Assembly: GCF_025717535.1 (NCBI RefSeq)
Contig: NZ_JAJIRO010000002.1
Span: 744,001-808,000, forward strand
Source of the DNA: Paucibacter sp. Y2R2-4
GTDB taxonomy: Bacteria; Pseudomonadota; Gammaproteobacteria; Burkholderiales; Burkholderiaceae_C
DNA length: 64,000 nt
Direction of reading: 5' to 3'
Both the position numbers and the translations under genes were made by a program. Positions 1 to 8,855 of the stretch are shown piece after piece. Positions within the stretch are counted from its first letter, which is position 1, and every line of letters starts with the position of its first letter. A model generated the notes under the pieces. That model was not told the origin of the DNA, ran no database searches, and saw only the letters and a program-made list of their open reading frames with translations.

Positions 1-638
1 CCTCGCCCCATCTCCTGCAACAAGCTCCTCACCTTGGTGGTGATGATGTCCACCGCCGGGCCATTGGCGCCGTGGGGCAGGATGACGTCGGCGTTGCGCT
101 TGGTGGGCTCGATGAACTGCTTGTGCATGGGGCGCACGGTGTCCATGTACTGGCTCACCACCGACTCGGTGCTGCGGCCCCGCTCCGAAATGTCGCGCTG
201 CAGGCGGCGGATGAAGCGCACATCGGAGGCGGTGTCCACATAGATCTTCAGCGACATCATGTTGCGCAGCTTGTTGTCGTACAGGGCGAACAAGCCTTCC
301 ACCACGATGATAGGCGCGGGGTTCACGGTGATGGTGTCGCTGGAGCGGTTGTCGGCCGCGAAGTCGTACGCCGGCATGGCGATGGCCTCGCCCTTGCGCA
401 GCGCCGCCAGGTGCTGGGTCATCAGCGGCCAGTCAAAGGCATCCGGGTGGTCGTAGTTCTGCTTGCGCCGGTCTTCCGCCGGCATATGGGACTGGTCGCG
501 GTAGTAGTCGTCTTGCATCACCACCGCCACGTTCTCAGCCCCGATGGCGGCCACCACCTGGCGCGTCACCGTCGATTTGCCGCTGCCGCTGCCGCCTGCG
601 ACACCGATGACGAATGGTTTGTGAGTTGATTTGGGCAT
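1..638 (-). CDS. udk: Uridine kinase, C-terminus cut by window edge
   Basis: Phosphorylates uridine and cytidine to UMP and CMP with ATP or GTP in pyrimidine salvage, in the cytosol. The reverse strand opens with MPKSTHKPFVIGVAGGSGSG; the Walker A loop GGSGSGKST lies at residues 15-23, followed by the uridine-kinase stretch MQDDYYRD and by VEGLFALYD. About 212 codons are visible, close to the usual 210-215, so only the last few residues are missing. I chose the ATG at 638 because the P-loop follows at the normal distance. It is divergent from the large PEP-CTERM gene, with 386 bp between them. Family assignment is firm; regulation is not visible. Confidence 0.93.
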   Translation of the reverse strand, partial: MPKSTHKPFVIGVAGGSGSGKSTVTRQVVAAIGAENVAVVMQDDYYRDQSHMPAEDRRKQNYDHPDAFDWPLMTQHLAALRKGEAIAMPAYDFAADNRSSDTITVNPAPIIVVEGLFALYDNKLRNMMSLKIYVDTASDVRFIRRLQRDISERGRSTESVVSQYMDTVRPMHKQFIEPTKRNADVILPHGANGPAVDIITTKVRSLLQEMGR

Positions 639-1024
639 GAGGGGTGGCGCTGCGGCGAGAGGGATCGGGGCCTGCGAAAAGGCAAGCGGGATGAGGGGTA
701 GATTTTAGAAGGGCCGAGGGCGGCATTCGGAGTTCATGCGGCCGCAGCCCTGATCGCACCCCATTCGACTCATGCGTGGAGCAAGAGGGTCAGGCCTGAA
801 TTTGAGACTCAGTCAAGGGATCAGGTGGCATGAGGCCTTGGAACTCAAGGCCGAACCGCGGTTTGCCCGAATTCTCCGGTTTGCCCGGCTTCCCCATCTT
901 CCTGACCGCCGCCGTCACAGAGAACACCCGGTCAGAGCCGACTCTTTTGATCGTTCAACGCTGATTCAACGCTGCCTGTGCAGGATGGCGCTTGCCATCC
1001 CGCATTCAGCCTTAGGAATCACCG
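639..1024. other. Divergent intergenic region udk / PEP-CTERM gene
   Basis: No credible gene. It must hold the promoters of both flanking genes, but I cannot place them with confidence. Visible structure: a hairpin with arms GGATGGC/GCCATCC at 983-1000 and a short direct repeat TTCAACGCTG at about 954-973, both in the presumed leader of the downstream gene. An AGGA ribosome-binding site precedes the ATG at 1025. Confidence 0.5.
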
Positions 1025-4000
1025 ATGAATCCGACTCAGCCCGTCCTCGCAAGCGCCACTCGCTCAAGGCAGCGACATATCGCCCGCCCCCTGGCCTTGA
1101 GCCTGGCTCTGGCCTTTGCGGCGCTGCCGATGGCGCCCGCCACGGGCGCAACCGTCATCACACTGAAGCCGGGCCTGCCGCTGACGCTGAACGACGATTT
1201 CGACCGCGACTACGGCCTGCAATGGGGCGACACCGTCTTTGACGGCCAGGGCCAGTTGGTGAAGACCGGGGCCGGTGCGATCCGCTGGCGCAACGCCAAG
1301 CTCACCTTCGCGCTGCTCGAGGGCAGCTTGATTGACATCCAGGCGGGTACTTTCTACGGCGGCGCCTCGGGCCGCGACGACTGGCGAAACAACAAGGCCG
1401 ATTTGAAGGTCAGCGGCACCGGCATCTTCGATGGCGGCAACGCCAATGTGCAGGTCGGCGCCCTGAACGGCAACGGTCTGATCCGCACCGGCGCTACCAG
1501 CGGCACGGGTTACCAGACCTTCACCCTGGGTGTGAGTAATCTGGACGGTAGCTTTGCCGGCGTGGTGGCTGACGCGCTCGGCCCGGGCCGCCTCACCAAG
1601 GTCGGCAGCGGCACGCAGATTCTGAGCGGCAACAACACCTACACAGGGGGCACCCATGTGGCGGCGGGCACCTTGGCCATCGGCAATGGCGGCAGCAGCG
1701 GCAGCATCCTGGGACCGGTGCAGGTGGACGCCGGCGCCAGCCTCGCCTTCAACCGTTCTTCCGACCTGACCTTTGCAGGCGCGATCTCTGGGGGCGGGCA
1801 GTTGCTCAAGCAGGGCTCTAGCGTCTTGACGCTCAGTACCCCCTTGGACGCTGCACTGAGCGTGCGCGTCGAAGACGGCTACCTGGAGGTGGCCACACCT
1901 TGGAAAAGCACAGCCGAGGTCAGCATTCTCGATCGTGGCTCGTTGAGCCTGACAAGAGGCGCAAGCGAACTTTCGGGACTGCTTCGGATGGAGTCCGGTG
2001 GCTGGCTAAACGTATGGAATGGCGGCCATTTGCGCCTCAGCGGCGGCGTAGAGAACGGCAGCCTCGAGTTCAACGGCAGCAGTGGCGAAATCACCGGCAA
2101 TGCGCAGCTGAGGCTGCTGTCCTTGCAAACCGACGGGGACAACCGGAGCAGCGCTGTGCAACTGGGTCGTTCCGACACCCACACCACGGTTCAGTACGAA
2201 AACATCTACGTGACCACCGGGACCGAGTTGCTGGTGACAGGGCCCAACACCACGGTCAAGTCAGGGCAGCTGGGCGATTTGAGATTAAGCGCAGAAACGC
2301 AGGTACGCGTGCTGGATGGCGCACAGCTGAGTACCAATGGGCTGAAAATGGGTGGCTCCGGCGCGAATCGAGCCAGCATCCTGGTTTCTGGCAGCGGCTC
2401 AAAGTTCCAATTTTTGCAAAAGGAACAAGTCCGGTTCAGCCGATTCACGATAGAACAAGGTGGCCAACTGTTCGGTGACCTTGCAGCCGCGAGCACCGTT
2501 TTGAACGTTCGCAACGCCGGCAGCATCGCCACCGTAAATGTGATGCAACTCCAGGCAGGCTCAGTCGAAGTTGCTGCGGGCGGCCGCCTGCAAACCAACA
2601 CCTTCGGCGGTAGCTCGGGCAATAAAAGCAGCGTCAGCGGACAGGGCAGCGTCTGGAACAACACCGGCCTTTTCACATTGGGCGGTGGGGACAATCTCAG
2701 CAGTGTGACGCTGCGTGACGAGGGCCTGCTGCACACCGCCTTCTTGGACGTCCTTCCGGGCGCCAGCGTGCTGCTGGACGGCGGCCAGCTGCGCATCGAC
2801 AAGGTGGGCAGCAGCTTCATGGCTGGACTGGACTGGCGCAGCGGCCGGCTGAGCCTGGGTGGAGACACAGCGCTGAACCAAGGCCTGTTGGCCGCCTCGC
2901 TGTCCTTGGACGCGGGGCGCCAGCTGGTCGTCAACGGTCGGCTGTCGGTGAACGAGGGCCAAAGCCTGCAGCTGGCCCAGGGCGGCAGCTTGCAAGTGCA
3001 AGGTTTGACGCTGGCCGGCGGCAGCTTTGCGGTCGGGGCCCAGGCCGACATCGGCGGCAGCTTCGACTGGCAAGGCGGCACTCTCACCTTGAGCGGCGAC
3101 GCCCAGCTGGGCCAAGCTTGGCTGGCAAAAATGCCGGTTTTGACGGCGCAGCGCTCGCTGAACATCCAGGGCTCGCTGAGTAGCAGCGCGCAGGCCGCGC
3201 CCTTGCAAATCGGCGCCCTCGGGCGGCTGACGGTGCAAGGCTCGGCCGATCTGGCTGGCGCCATCCAAATGGACAGCAGCGGCGCCCTGGTGCTGGACGG
3301 CAACAGCAGCGCACGCCTGAGCGGCGGCATCACCGGCGGATCGCTGAACCTGGTCGCTGGCAGGGGCGAACTCAGCGGCAGCGCCCAGCTGAACAACATC
3401 ACGCTGCAAGCGGGGGGCGGCGGCAACACCAGCACGCTGCAGCTGGGCGGCGGCGGCAGCTCCACGGCGGTGACGGTCGACGCATTGGCGCTGAGCGGTG
3501 GCTCGCGCTTGCTGATCACCGGCAAGAACACCACGCTGGACGGCAAGGCTGGCGCGGGCAGCCTGCTCGCCGCCAACAGCCAAGTGGACATCACCGACGG
3601 GGCCCGGGTCCGACTGAACAAGATCTCGATCAGCAACACGACCCCACGCGCCCCTGGCGATGCGCCCGATGTGCGGGTGGCGGGCAGCGGCTCGCTGCTG
3701 GAGGGCACGGCCAACACCACGCTCAACGGCGCACTGCTGATCGTGGAGCAAGGCGGCCAGCTGCAAACCGGCAGTGCCAGCCTGTTGGGTGGCAGCGCCA
3801 GCGTGAGTGGCGCGGGCAGCCTGTGGCGCAATGTCGGCGATTTGTCGCTGGGGCATGACGGCACGGTCAGCAGCTTGCAGCTGAGCCAGGGCGGCCAGCT
3901 GCAAACCGGCAGCCTGAATCTCGGTGCGGGCGCCCGCCTGCTGTTGGATGGCGGCGTGCTGAGCCTCAGCGCCCCCGGCGGCAGCTTTATGGCCGGGCTG

Positions 4001-5998
4001 GATTGGCAGAACGGCCAGCTGAAGCTAGGCGCCGACACCGCGCTGAACCAGGGCTTGCTGGCTGCCTCCCTCACGCTTGACCAAGGCCGGCATCTGGCCG
4101 TCCAGGGGCAGCTGAGCGTGAACAGCGGGCAGAGCCTGCAACTGGGCGCCACGGGCGGCCTACAGGCACAGCGCCTGCTCTTGGCCGGCGGCAGCTTTGA
4201 AAGCGTGGCCTCGGCCGACATTGGCGGCAGCCTGGTCTGGCAAAGCGGCACGCTGACTCTGCACGGCGATGCGCGCAGCTCGCAAGGCCTGCTCGCCGCC
4301 GCTGCCGCGAACCCGCTGAACAACCAGCAGACGCTGCGCGTGCACGGCGCAATGACCTTGGACGGCAGCAGCGCCTGGCAACACCAGGGCGGCACGCTGG
4401 AGGTCAATGCCTTGCACGCCAGCCCGGGTTCAGCCGCCTTGGATTGGCGCAGTGGCAGCGTCGTGATCCATGGCGATGCGGCGCTGGGCGACGGCTTGTC
4501 GGCTCAGCTGCTGCTGGACAGCGGCAAACAATTGACGGTCGATGGCCGCTTGAGCGTGGCCGGCGGCCAAAGCCTGCAGCTCCAAGGTGCAGCGCTGAAC
4601 TACGGCACGCTGGCCTTGCAAGGCGGCCGCCTTGAGATCGACGCCAAACAGGCGCAGAGCGGTCGCTTCGATTGGCAGCAGGGCACGCTGGCGCTGCGCG
4701 GTGATGCGGCGCTGGACAACGCCTGGATCGGCGGCCAGCAGGTGTATGCCAATGGACGCCATCTGGATGTCGCCGGCACGCTGGCTCTGGGCAACGCATC
4801 GCTGACGATTCAAGACGGCGGGCAAGTGGGCGCCAAGGCCATCCAGCTTGGGACCGGCAGCGTGCTGCTGGACGGCGGCGTGCTGCGCACCGACAGCTTC
4901 GGGGCTGAGCTGGCCGGCCAGCTCCGCTGGAACCGTGGCACCTTGGCCATCAGTGGCCCGGCCGGAGCCAGCCTGGGCCAAGGCGGCCTGAAGAAGCTGA
5001 CCGTGCTCGGCGAAGGCCAGACCTTGCAAGTGGCCCAAACGCTGAACGTGGGCCGCAACACCCAGCTGCTCTTGGATGGCGGCCAGCTGTCGGCCGGCAC
5101 CTTGGCCCTGCAAGGCGGCATGGTGAACAGCGGCGATGCGGCGCTGAGCCTCAAGGGCGTTCAGCAGCTGCAGGGCTTTGGCCAAGTGAACGGTGCGATC
5201 CAAGGCGACGCAGCCACGCGCATCCTTGCCAGCGGCGGCAGCTTGAGCTTGGGCGATGCCAACCAGGCGGGTGGATTTAGCCACGCGGGCGCCTTGAACG
5301 TGGCCGCGGGCGCGACCGCGCTCTTGCTCTCGGCCGATAGGGCCCACCTGAATGGCCGCACCGAGCTGGCGACGGGCGCGCGGCTGCTGTCGGTCAACGG
5401 CACTCAGCTGGGCCAAGGCGCCGAGCTGCTCGGCTTGGGTGACGCCCGCGTGGAAGGCCAGTTCATCAACGAGGGCAAAGTCAACGCGCAAAGCGGCACG
5501 CTGAGCTTCTTGGGCGACGTCAGCGGCACCGGCAGCTACGCGGGGCAGATCCAGTTCAAGGCCGGCTATGAGCCGGGTCAAGGCCTTGCTGCGGTGGACT
5601 TTGGGAGTGGCAATCTGAGCTTTGGCGACAAGTCAGTGCTGACGCTGGAATTCGGCGGTGCCTCGGCCAGCCCCGACTTCGACCAGCTGCTGCACATCGG
5701 CCAGCTCGACTTCCAGGGCACCTTGCATCTGCAGTTCGATGCCGGCTTCAAGGCCCAGGCCGGTGCTCAATACACCTTGTTCGACTTCCAGTCCTTCACC
5801 GGCTCCTTCAGCCCCGACCGCATCGTCGTCAGCGGGCTGGATGGTCAGCAACTGGACCTGAGCCGCCTGGCGCAGACCGGGCAAATTCAGATCAGCCCGG
5901 TGCCGGAACCCGCCAGCTATGCGCTGTGCTTACTCGGCCTGGTGCTGGTGGCGGGTGCGAGCCGGCGCCGCCGGCAAAGCACTGAAAGCCGCGTCTGA
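1025..5998 (+). CDS. Giant repetitive beta-helix protein with PEP-CTERM sorting tail
   Basis: A 1657-residue secreted protein. It starts with a signal peptide (RPLALSLALAFAALPMAPA, cleavage near residue 43). Autotransporter-type beta-strand repeats follow (for example LSGNNTYTGGTHVAAGTLAI near residue 200), then a very long Gly/Ser/Leu-rich beta-helix region. The last 30 residues are a PEP-CTERM signal: VPEPASYALCLLGLVLVAG, then SRRRRQS. Proteins with this tail are known to be recognised and cut by exosortase in the inner membrane and exported to the surface or matrix. There is no C-terminal beta-barrel, so it is not a classic autotransporter. The ATG at 1025 has AGGA just upstream. A role in biofilm or cell surface structure is inference; no enzyme motif was seen. 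Confidence 0.88.
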   Translation: MNPTQPVLASATRSRQRHIARPLALSLALAFAALPMAPATGATVITLKPGLPLTLNDDFDRDYGLQWGDTVFDGQGQLVKTGAGAIRWRNAKLTFALLEGSLIDIQAGTFYGGASGRDDWRNNKADLKVSGTGIFDGGNANVQVGALNGNGLIRTGATSGTGYQTFTLGVSNLDGSFAGVVADALGPGRLTKVGSGTQILSGNNTYTGGTHVAAGTLAIGNGGSSGSILGPVQVDAGASLAFNRSSDLTFAGAISGGGQLLKQGSSVLTLSTPLDAALSVRVEDGYLEVATPWKSTAEVSILDRGSLSLTRGASELSGLLRMESGGWLNVWNGGHLRLSGGVENGSLEFNGSSGEITGNAQLRLLSLQTDGDNRSSAVQLGRSDTHTTVQYENIYVTTGTELLVTGPNTTVKSGQLGDLRLSAETQVRVLDGAQLSTNGLKMGGSGANRASILVSGSGSKFQFLQKEQVRFSRFTIEQGGQLFGDLAAASTVLNVRNAGSIATVNVMQLQAGSVEVAAGGRLQTNTFGGSSGNKSSVSGQGSVWNNTGLFTLGGGDNLSSVTLRDEGLLHTAFLDVLPGASVLLDGGQLRIDKVGSSFMAGLDWRSGRLSLGGDTALNQGLLAASLSLDAGRQLVVNGRLSVNEGQSLQLAQGGSLQVQGLTLAGGSFAVGAQADIGGSFDWQGGTLTLSGDAQLGQAWLAKMPVLTAQRSLNIQGSLSSSAQAAPLQIGALGRLTVQGSADLAGAIQMDSSGALVLDGNSSARLSGGITGGSLNLVAGRGELSGSAQLNNITLQAGGGGNTSTLQLGGGGSSTAVTVDALALSGGSRLLITGKNTTLDGKAGAGSLLAANSQVDITDGARVRLNKISISNTTPRAPGDAPDVRVAGSGSLLEGTANTTLNGALLIVEQGGQLQTGSASLLGGSASVSGAGSLWRNVGDLSLGHDGTVSSLQLSQGGQLQTGSLNLGAGARLLLDGGVLSLSAPGGSFMAGLDWQNGQLKLGADTALNQGLLAASLTLDQGRHLAVQGQLSVNSGQSLQLGATGGLQAQRLLLAGGSFESVASADIGGSLVWQSGTLTLHGDARSSQGLLAAAAANPLNNQQTLRVHGAMTLDGSSAWQHQGGTLEVNALHASPGSAALDWRSGSVVIHGDAALGDGLSAQLLLDSGKQLTVDGRLSVAGGQSLQLQGAALNYGTLALQGGRLEIDAKQAQSGRFDWQQGTLALRGDAALDNAWIGGQQVYANGRHLDVAGTLALGNASLTIQDGGQVGAKAIQLGTGSVLLDGGVLRTDSFGAELAGQLRWNRGTLAISGPAGASLGQGGLKKLTVLGEGQTLQVAQTLNVGRNTQLLLDGGQLSAGTLALQGGMVNSGDAALSLKGVQQLQGFGQVNGAIQGDAATRILASGGSLSLGDANQAGGFSHAGALNVAAGATALLLSADRAHLNGRTELATGARLLSVNGTQLGQGAELLGLGDARVEGQFINEGKVNAQSGTLSFLGDVSGTGSYAGQIQFKAGYEPGQGLAAVDFGSGNLSFGDKSVLTLEFGGASASPDFDQLLHIGQLDFQGTLHLQFDAGFKAQAGAQYTLFDFQSFTGSFSPDRIVVSGLDGQQLDLSRLAQTGQIQISPVPEPASYALCLLGLVLVAGASRRRRQSTESRV
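2042..4280 (+). repeat. Internal duplication in the beta-helix gene
   Basis: Two long imperfect copies lie in frame: copy 1 about 2042-3110 (from GGVENGSLEF to WQGGTLTLSGDA) and copy 2 about 3323-4280 (from GGITGGSLNL to WQSGTLTLHGDA). Anchors in the same order include LLVTGPNTT/LLITGKNTT, VEQGGQL-type strands, SFMAGLDW, DTALNQGLLAASL and LSVNxGQSLQL. A third partial unit follows at about 4437-4720 (LDWRSGSVVIHGDAALGDGL, LSVAGGQSLQL). Only by-eye alignment was done. Confidence 0.8.
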
Positions 5999-6071
5999 GC
6001 AAGCAGCTCGCATCAAGATTGGCTTTGAAGCACGAGAGGCCTTCGCAGGTCGCTCGTGCACAGCAGCTTTG

Positions 6072-6085
6072 GGGTCAGGTCTTGC
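6072..6085 (+). repeat. REP-like 14-mer, left copy
   Basis: GGGTCAGGTCTTGC at 6072-6085 recurs inverted at 7094-7107, so the two copies bracket the PEP-CTERM gene between them. The left copy also pairs locally: GTCAGGTC at 6074-6081 with GACCTGAC at 6098-6105, between two convergent genes. The GGGGTCAGGTCTTG core resembles a widespread dispersed intergenic motif; that link is from memory. Confidence 0.6.
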
Positions 6086-6106
6086 CCGTCCAGCTTGGAC
6101 CTGACT

Positions 6107-6886
6107 TCAAACTGCCCGCCGCCGCGTCGCCCGCAGGCCAATCAAGCCCAGCAAGACCAGGGCAGCGCTGTGCGGCTCTGGGACCGCGTACGGCAGCGAT
6201 AGGCTTTGCGTCATGGTGAACAAAGAGAGCTGGGACACTTGAGCCTCATCGGCGAGGTTGTCCAGGCGGATCTGCAGGCGGCGCGTGGCACTGCCATTGC
6301 CCGACTGGCTCGCCAAGGTGTCGTTGTCCAGCCAAGCGCCCTGCTCTCCCCAGAAGCCCATGAAGGAAACGACCTCCACGGATTCCCAGGGCTCGGTCAC
6401 TTGCGCCTGAATGCTAGCCTCTGCGCTGACAATCAGCGCCATATGGGGGTCCAGCACGAAGTGAACCGGGCTGCTGCAGGCGCTGGTCAAGCTGGCGCAG
6501 ATTTGCCAGCTCCGATTGGCGCTGTTTGAATCCGGCGGCAAGCCGGTGTCCTTCAAGCTCGCCGCGAATGCCAAGCCCGAGGCGCCGTTGCTGATGCTGG
6601 CCGAGGCCTCGAACGGGTCGGACGCCCAGTGTTCCGCCACCGAGTCGGGGAAGTTCATCGTCAACCCAGAACCCCAGTTGTAGACGCCCCAGCCTTCACC
6701 CCCTTGGGCCACCCCGCCCAATTCGATCAGCTCGACAAATTGCCGAGCGCCCGTGTCGAGGTTCAACAACTCGAACTGAATATTGCTCATCGACGCAGCG
6801 GCCATGATACCGGCCGAGCTTGGGCCCGAGGCCATGATCAGTGGCAGCGCTAGCAGGCTGCACAGTGCGCGCTTCAGAGTTCTCAT
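6107..6886 (-). CDS. Small PEP-CTERM sorting domain protein
   Basis: A 259-residue exported protein of unknown function. Its signal peptide (MRTLKRALCSLLALPLIMAS) is followed by a mostly beta domain with the phrases QFELLNLDTGARQFVELIEL and WSWG-like aromatic stretches, and by the tail VPEPHSAALVLLGLIGL plus ATRRRAV, a PEP-CTERM signal. I placed the start at 6886, well inside a longer open frame, because the signal peptide begins there and GAAGG lies upstream. The gene converges with the giant PEP-CTERM gene. Both would depend on an exosortase that is not encoded in this window. No catalytic motif was recognised. Confidence 0.8.
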   Translation of the reverse strand: MRTLKRALCSLLALPLIMASGPSSAGIMAAASMSNIQFELLNLDTGARQFVELIELGGVAQGGEGWGVYNWGSGLTMNFPDSVAEHWASDPFEASASISNGASGLAFAASLKDTGLPPDSNSANRSWQICASLTSACSSPVHFVLDPHMALIVSAEASIQAQVTEPWESVEVVSFMGFWGEQGAWLDNDTLASQSGNGSATRRLQIRLDNLADEAQVSQLSLFTMTQSLSLPYAVPEPHSAALVLLGLIGLRATRRRAV

Positions 6887-7043
6887 CGAGTGGCCTTCAC
6901 GGTTGGAGGTGCTTTGCAAGGCCGGGGCCTGAGGGTTGGGAAAAGCGCAATTCTTGGGACAGAAGGTCCAAGCGGAGGGCTTTGCCTGCGGCAACGATTG
7001 TGCTTGCCCGGCTGAGGCGACCCCATTCGGAGTTCCCCTCGCT

Positions 7044-7078
7044 CGCCTCAACACGCCTCAGCACGCCTCAACACGCCT
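7044..7078. repeat. Short 10-bp tandem repeat
   Basis: CGCCTCAACA, CGCCTCAGCA and CGCCTCAACA follow directly, then a partial CGCCT. It lies upstream of the small PEP-CTERM gene and downstream of hmp. It may vary in length by slippage; no function can be read from it. Confidence 0.75.
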
Positions 7079-7093
7079 GCTGGGCGTGGTCGC

Positions 7094-7107
7094 GCAAGAC
7101 CTGACCC
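7094..7107 (-). repeat. REP-like 14-mer, right copy
   Basis: GCAAGACCTGACCC is the exact reverse complement of 6072-6085. The pair forms a 14-bp inverted repeat about 1 kb apart. Confidence 0.6.
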
Positions 7108-7145
7108 TGAGGCTCAAGGGAAGGCACGCAGTGGGGGGACACTGA

Positions 7146-8369
7146 TTATTGCAAGTCACCCAACAGGTCCGGCCCAAACACCTCGTAGTGAATGCGGCTG
7201 CGATCAATGCCTTGAGCCAGCAAGCTGCGGCGCTGCGCTTGCATAAAGGGCAGCGGGCCGCAGAGGTAGAAGTCAGCATCGTCAGGCCAGGAGGCCAGGC
7301 CTTGCGTGTCGAGCGCCATGCGGCCGGGCAAAGCCTTGGGGCAGCTGTGGCTGTCGCTTTCCAGCCAAAGCTGATAGCGCGCCTGCGGCAAGCGTGCCAG
7401 CGTGGCCTCGACTTCTTCGCGCAGCGGGTAGTGCTGCTCGGACGTGGCGGCATAGGCGAACACCAGCGGGCGATCAGGCTGGCTATGGGCAATGTGCTGC
7501 AGCATGGACACCATGGGCGTGATGCCCACGCCCGCGCTGATCATCACCACCGGCTGCGCGCCGGGTTTGAGCTGGAAGTCACCCGCAGTGGGGCCGACGC
7601 GCAGCGTGTCACCCACGCGGAGGTGCTCGTGCAGGCGCGTGGAAACCAGACCCGCAGGGCTTGGACCGCCCTCTCCTTCCTTGGCTGCTTCACACCGCAC
7701 GCGTTTGACGGTGATACGCCAGACACCTTCGCCGGGCCGGTTGGAGAGGCTGTACTGGCGGATCTGGGTGAGGCCGAGTTCAGGCAGCGGCAGCGCGACG
7801 CTGAGGTACTGGCCGGGGATGAAGTCGCTCAAAGGGCTGCCGTCTTGCGCGCGCAGGGTCAGCGTTAGGCTGTCTGAGCTGCTGGCTTCAAGAGCGCTCA
7901 CCTCCAACTCCGGCCAGGCGCCGCCCACGGTCCAATAGCGCTCTTGGTAGAGCCGCGCTTCACGAGCGATCAACTCGGAGGCCATCAGCCAGTAGACCTC
8001 GTCCCAAGCACTGGCAATCTCAGCCGTGATGGCTGCGCCCAACACCTCGCCGATGGAGGCCAAGAGATGGCGCCCCACGATGGTGTACTGCGCCGGCGTG
8101 ATGCCCAGGCTGACGTGCTTGTGAGCGATGCGGTCCAGCACGGGGCCGATCTGCTGCGGCTTGTCCATGTGGTGGGCGAAGGCGTAGACGGCCCGCGCCA
8201 AAGCCTGCGCTTGCTCGCCCTGGGCTTGGTTGCTCGCATTGAAGAGGTTCTTCAAGTCGGGGTGCTCGCCCAACATGCGTTGATAAAAGTGCCGGGTGAT
8301 GGCTTCGCCATGCTCCAGAACAACGGGCAGAGTGGCTTCGATCCAGGGGCGTGCGGTGGTGGACAACAT
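7146..8369 (-). CDS. hmp: Flavohaemoprotein, nitric oxide dioxygenase
   Basis: Converts NO to nitrate with O2 and NAD(P)H in the cytosol. The 407 residues match the family's roughly 400. The N-terminal globin carries the expected haem-pocket residues at family positions: Tyr29 in HFYQR, Gln53 in GEQAQ and the proximal His85 in IAHKHVSLG. The FAD domain has RQYSLSN and the NAD domain has SAGVGITPMVSML. The start at 8369 is chosen because the globin begins there with a GAAAG upstream; the open frame extends further but reads through the next gene in another frame. It follows the 103-residue membrane protein by 46 bp and probably shares its NsrR-controlled promoter. Confidence 0.95.
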   Translation of the reverse strand: MLSTTARPWIEATLPVVLEHGEAITRHFYQRMLGEHPDLKNLFNASNQAQGEQAQALARAVYAFAHHMDKPQQIGPVLDRIAHKHVSLGITPAQYTIVGRHLLASIGEVLGAAITAEIASAWDEVYWLMASELIAREARLYQERYWTVGGAWPELEVSALEASSSDSLTLTLRAQDGSPLSDFIPGQYLSVALPLPELGLTQIRQYSLSNRPGEGVWRITVKRVRCEAAKEGEGGPSPAGLVSTRLHEHLRVGDTLRVGPTAGDFQLKPGAQPVVMISAGVGITPMVSMLQHIAHSQPDRPLVFAYAATSEQHYPLREEVEATLARLPQARYQLWLESDSHSCPKALPGRMALDTQGLASWPDDADFYLCGPLPFMQAQRRSLLAQGIDRSRIHYEVFGPDLLGDLQ

Positions 8370-8415
8370 GTTGGGGCTTTCTTCAGAGTGTCGGAGTTGA
8401 GCGAAAGCTGGAGCC

Positions 8416-8727
8416 TTAGACCGAACGGGCCATGGCCTCTTGCGCCGCAAGGCGGGCGACATAGCCGAGCTTGAACACGCCAGCCGCCACCGGAATGGCC
8501 AGATGGGCAACGACTTGCGCCGGCAACGACAGCGCAGGGGCCAAGGGATAGGCCAGCGCCGTCGCCGCCACGGCCACCACTGCGGAGTAGCCCATGGCCT
8601 TGCGCGACCAGGCGAACACACTGCGGGCATTCCAGGCGGGTGCAGCGGTGGCGGGTGCCTCGCGGCGAGACGAGGTCGCCAAGGTTTGAGCGGGGCTGTG
8701 GGCGAGTGAGAGTGCAAGCGATGACAT
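8416..8727 (-). CDS. Small membrane protein in the NsrR/hmp unit
   Basis: 103 residues, family not recognised. The N-terminal 40 residues are Ala/Ser/Arg-rich and probably soluble. Then come two hydrophobic segments, about residues 46-67 (YSAVVAVAATALAYPLAPAL) and 69-90 (PAQVVAHLAIPVAAGVFKLG), so two transmembrane helices are likely. It is the first gene after the NsrR-like operator and lies 46 bp upstream of hmp on the same strand, which suggests a nitrosative-stress role by association only. The start at 8727 has GGAG within about 10 bp upstream. Confidence 0.7.
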   Translation of the reverse strand: MSSLALSLAHSPAQTLATSSRREAPATAAPAWNARSVFAWSRKAMGYSAVVAVAATALAYPLAPALSLPAQVVAHLAIPVAAGVFKLGYVARLAAQEAMARSV

Positions 8728-8758
8728 GGTGGGCTCCTTTGCGAGGTCGTCAATTTAT

Positions 8759-8781
8759 AAGATTCATTTTGCATGCATCTT
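8759..8781. promoter_or_regulatory. NsrR-type operator
   Basis: A 23-bp imperfect palindrome with 11-1-11 architecture: left half AAGATTCATTT, one central T, right half GCATGCATCTT. The known NsrR half-site is close to AAGATGCATTT, so the left half has one mismatch and the right half two. It sits between the divergent nsrR gene and the small membrane protein/hmp genes, where autoregulation and hmp repression would be expected. Confidence 0.8.
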
Positions 8782-8855
8782 TAAGACCATAGAAAACTAG
8801 GGTTATTGCCTAGTGCATGAAAACGGGCAGCACTGCCCTCGAATACCATGGGCGC

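Noticed and set aside
2206-5581. Very long antisense frames (733, 447 and 383 residues) opposite the beta-helix gene
   Set aside because: They mirror a GC-rich repetitive gene, lack family motifs and ribosome-binding sites, and overlap one with a clear signal peptide and PEP-CTERM tail.
7146-8774. Longer N-terminus for Hmp up to 8774
   Set aside because: The extra 135 residues are a shadow of the small membrane protein gene; Tyr29, Gln53 and His85 fall on family numbers only with the start at 8369.
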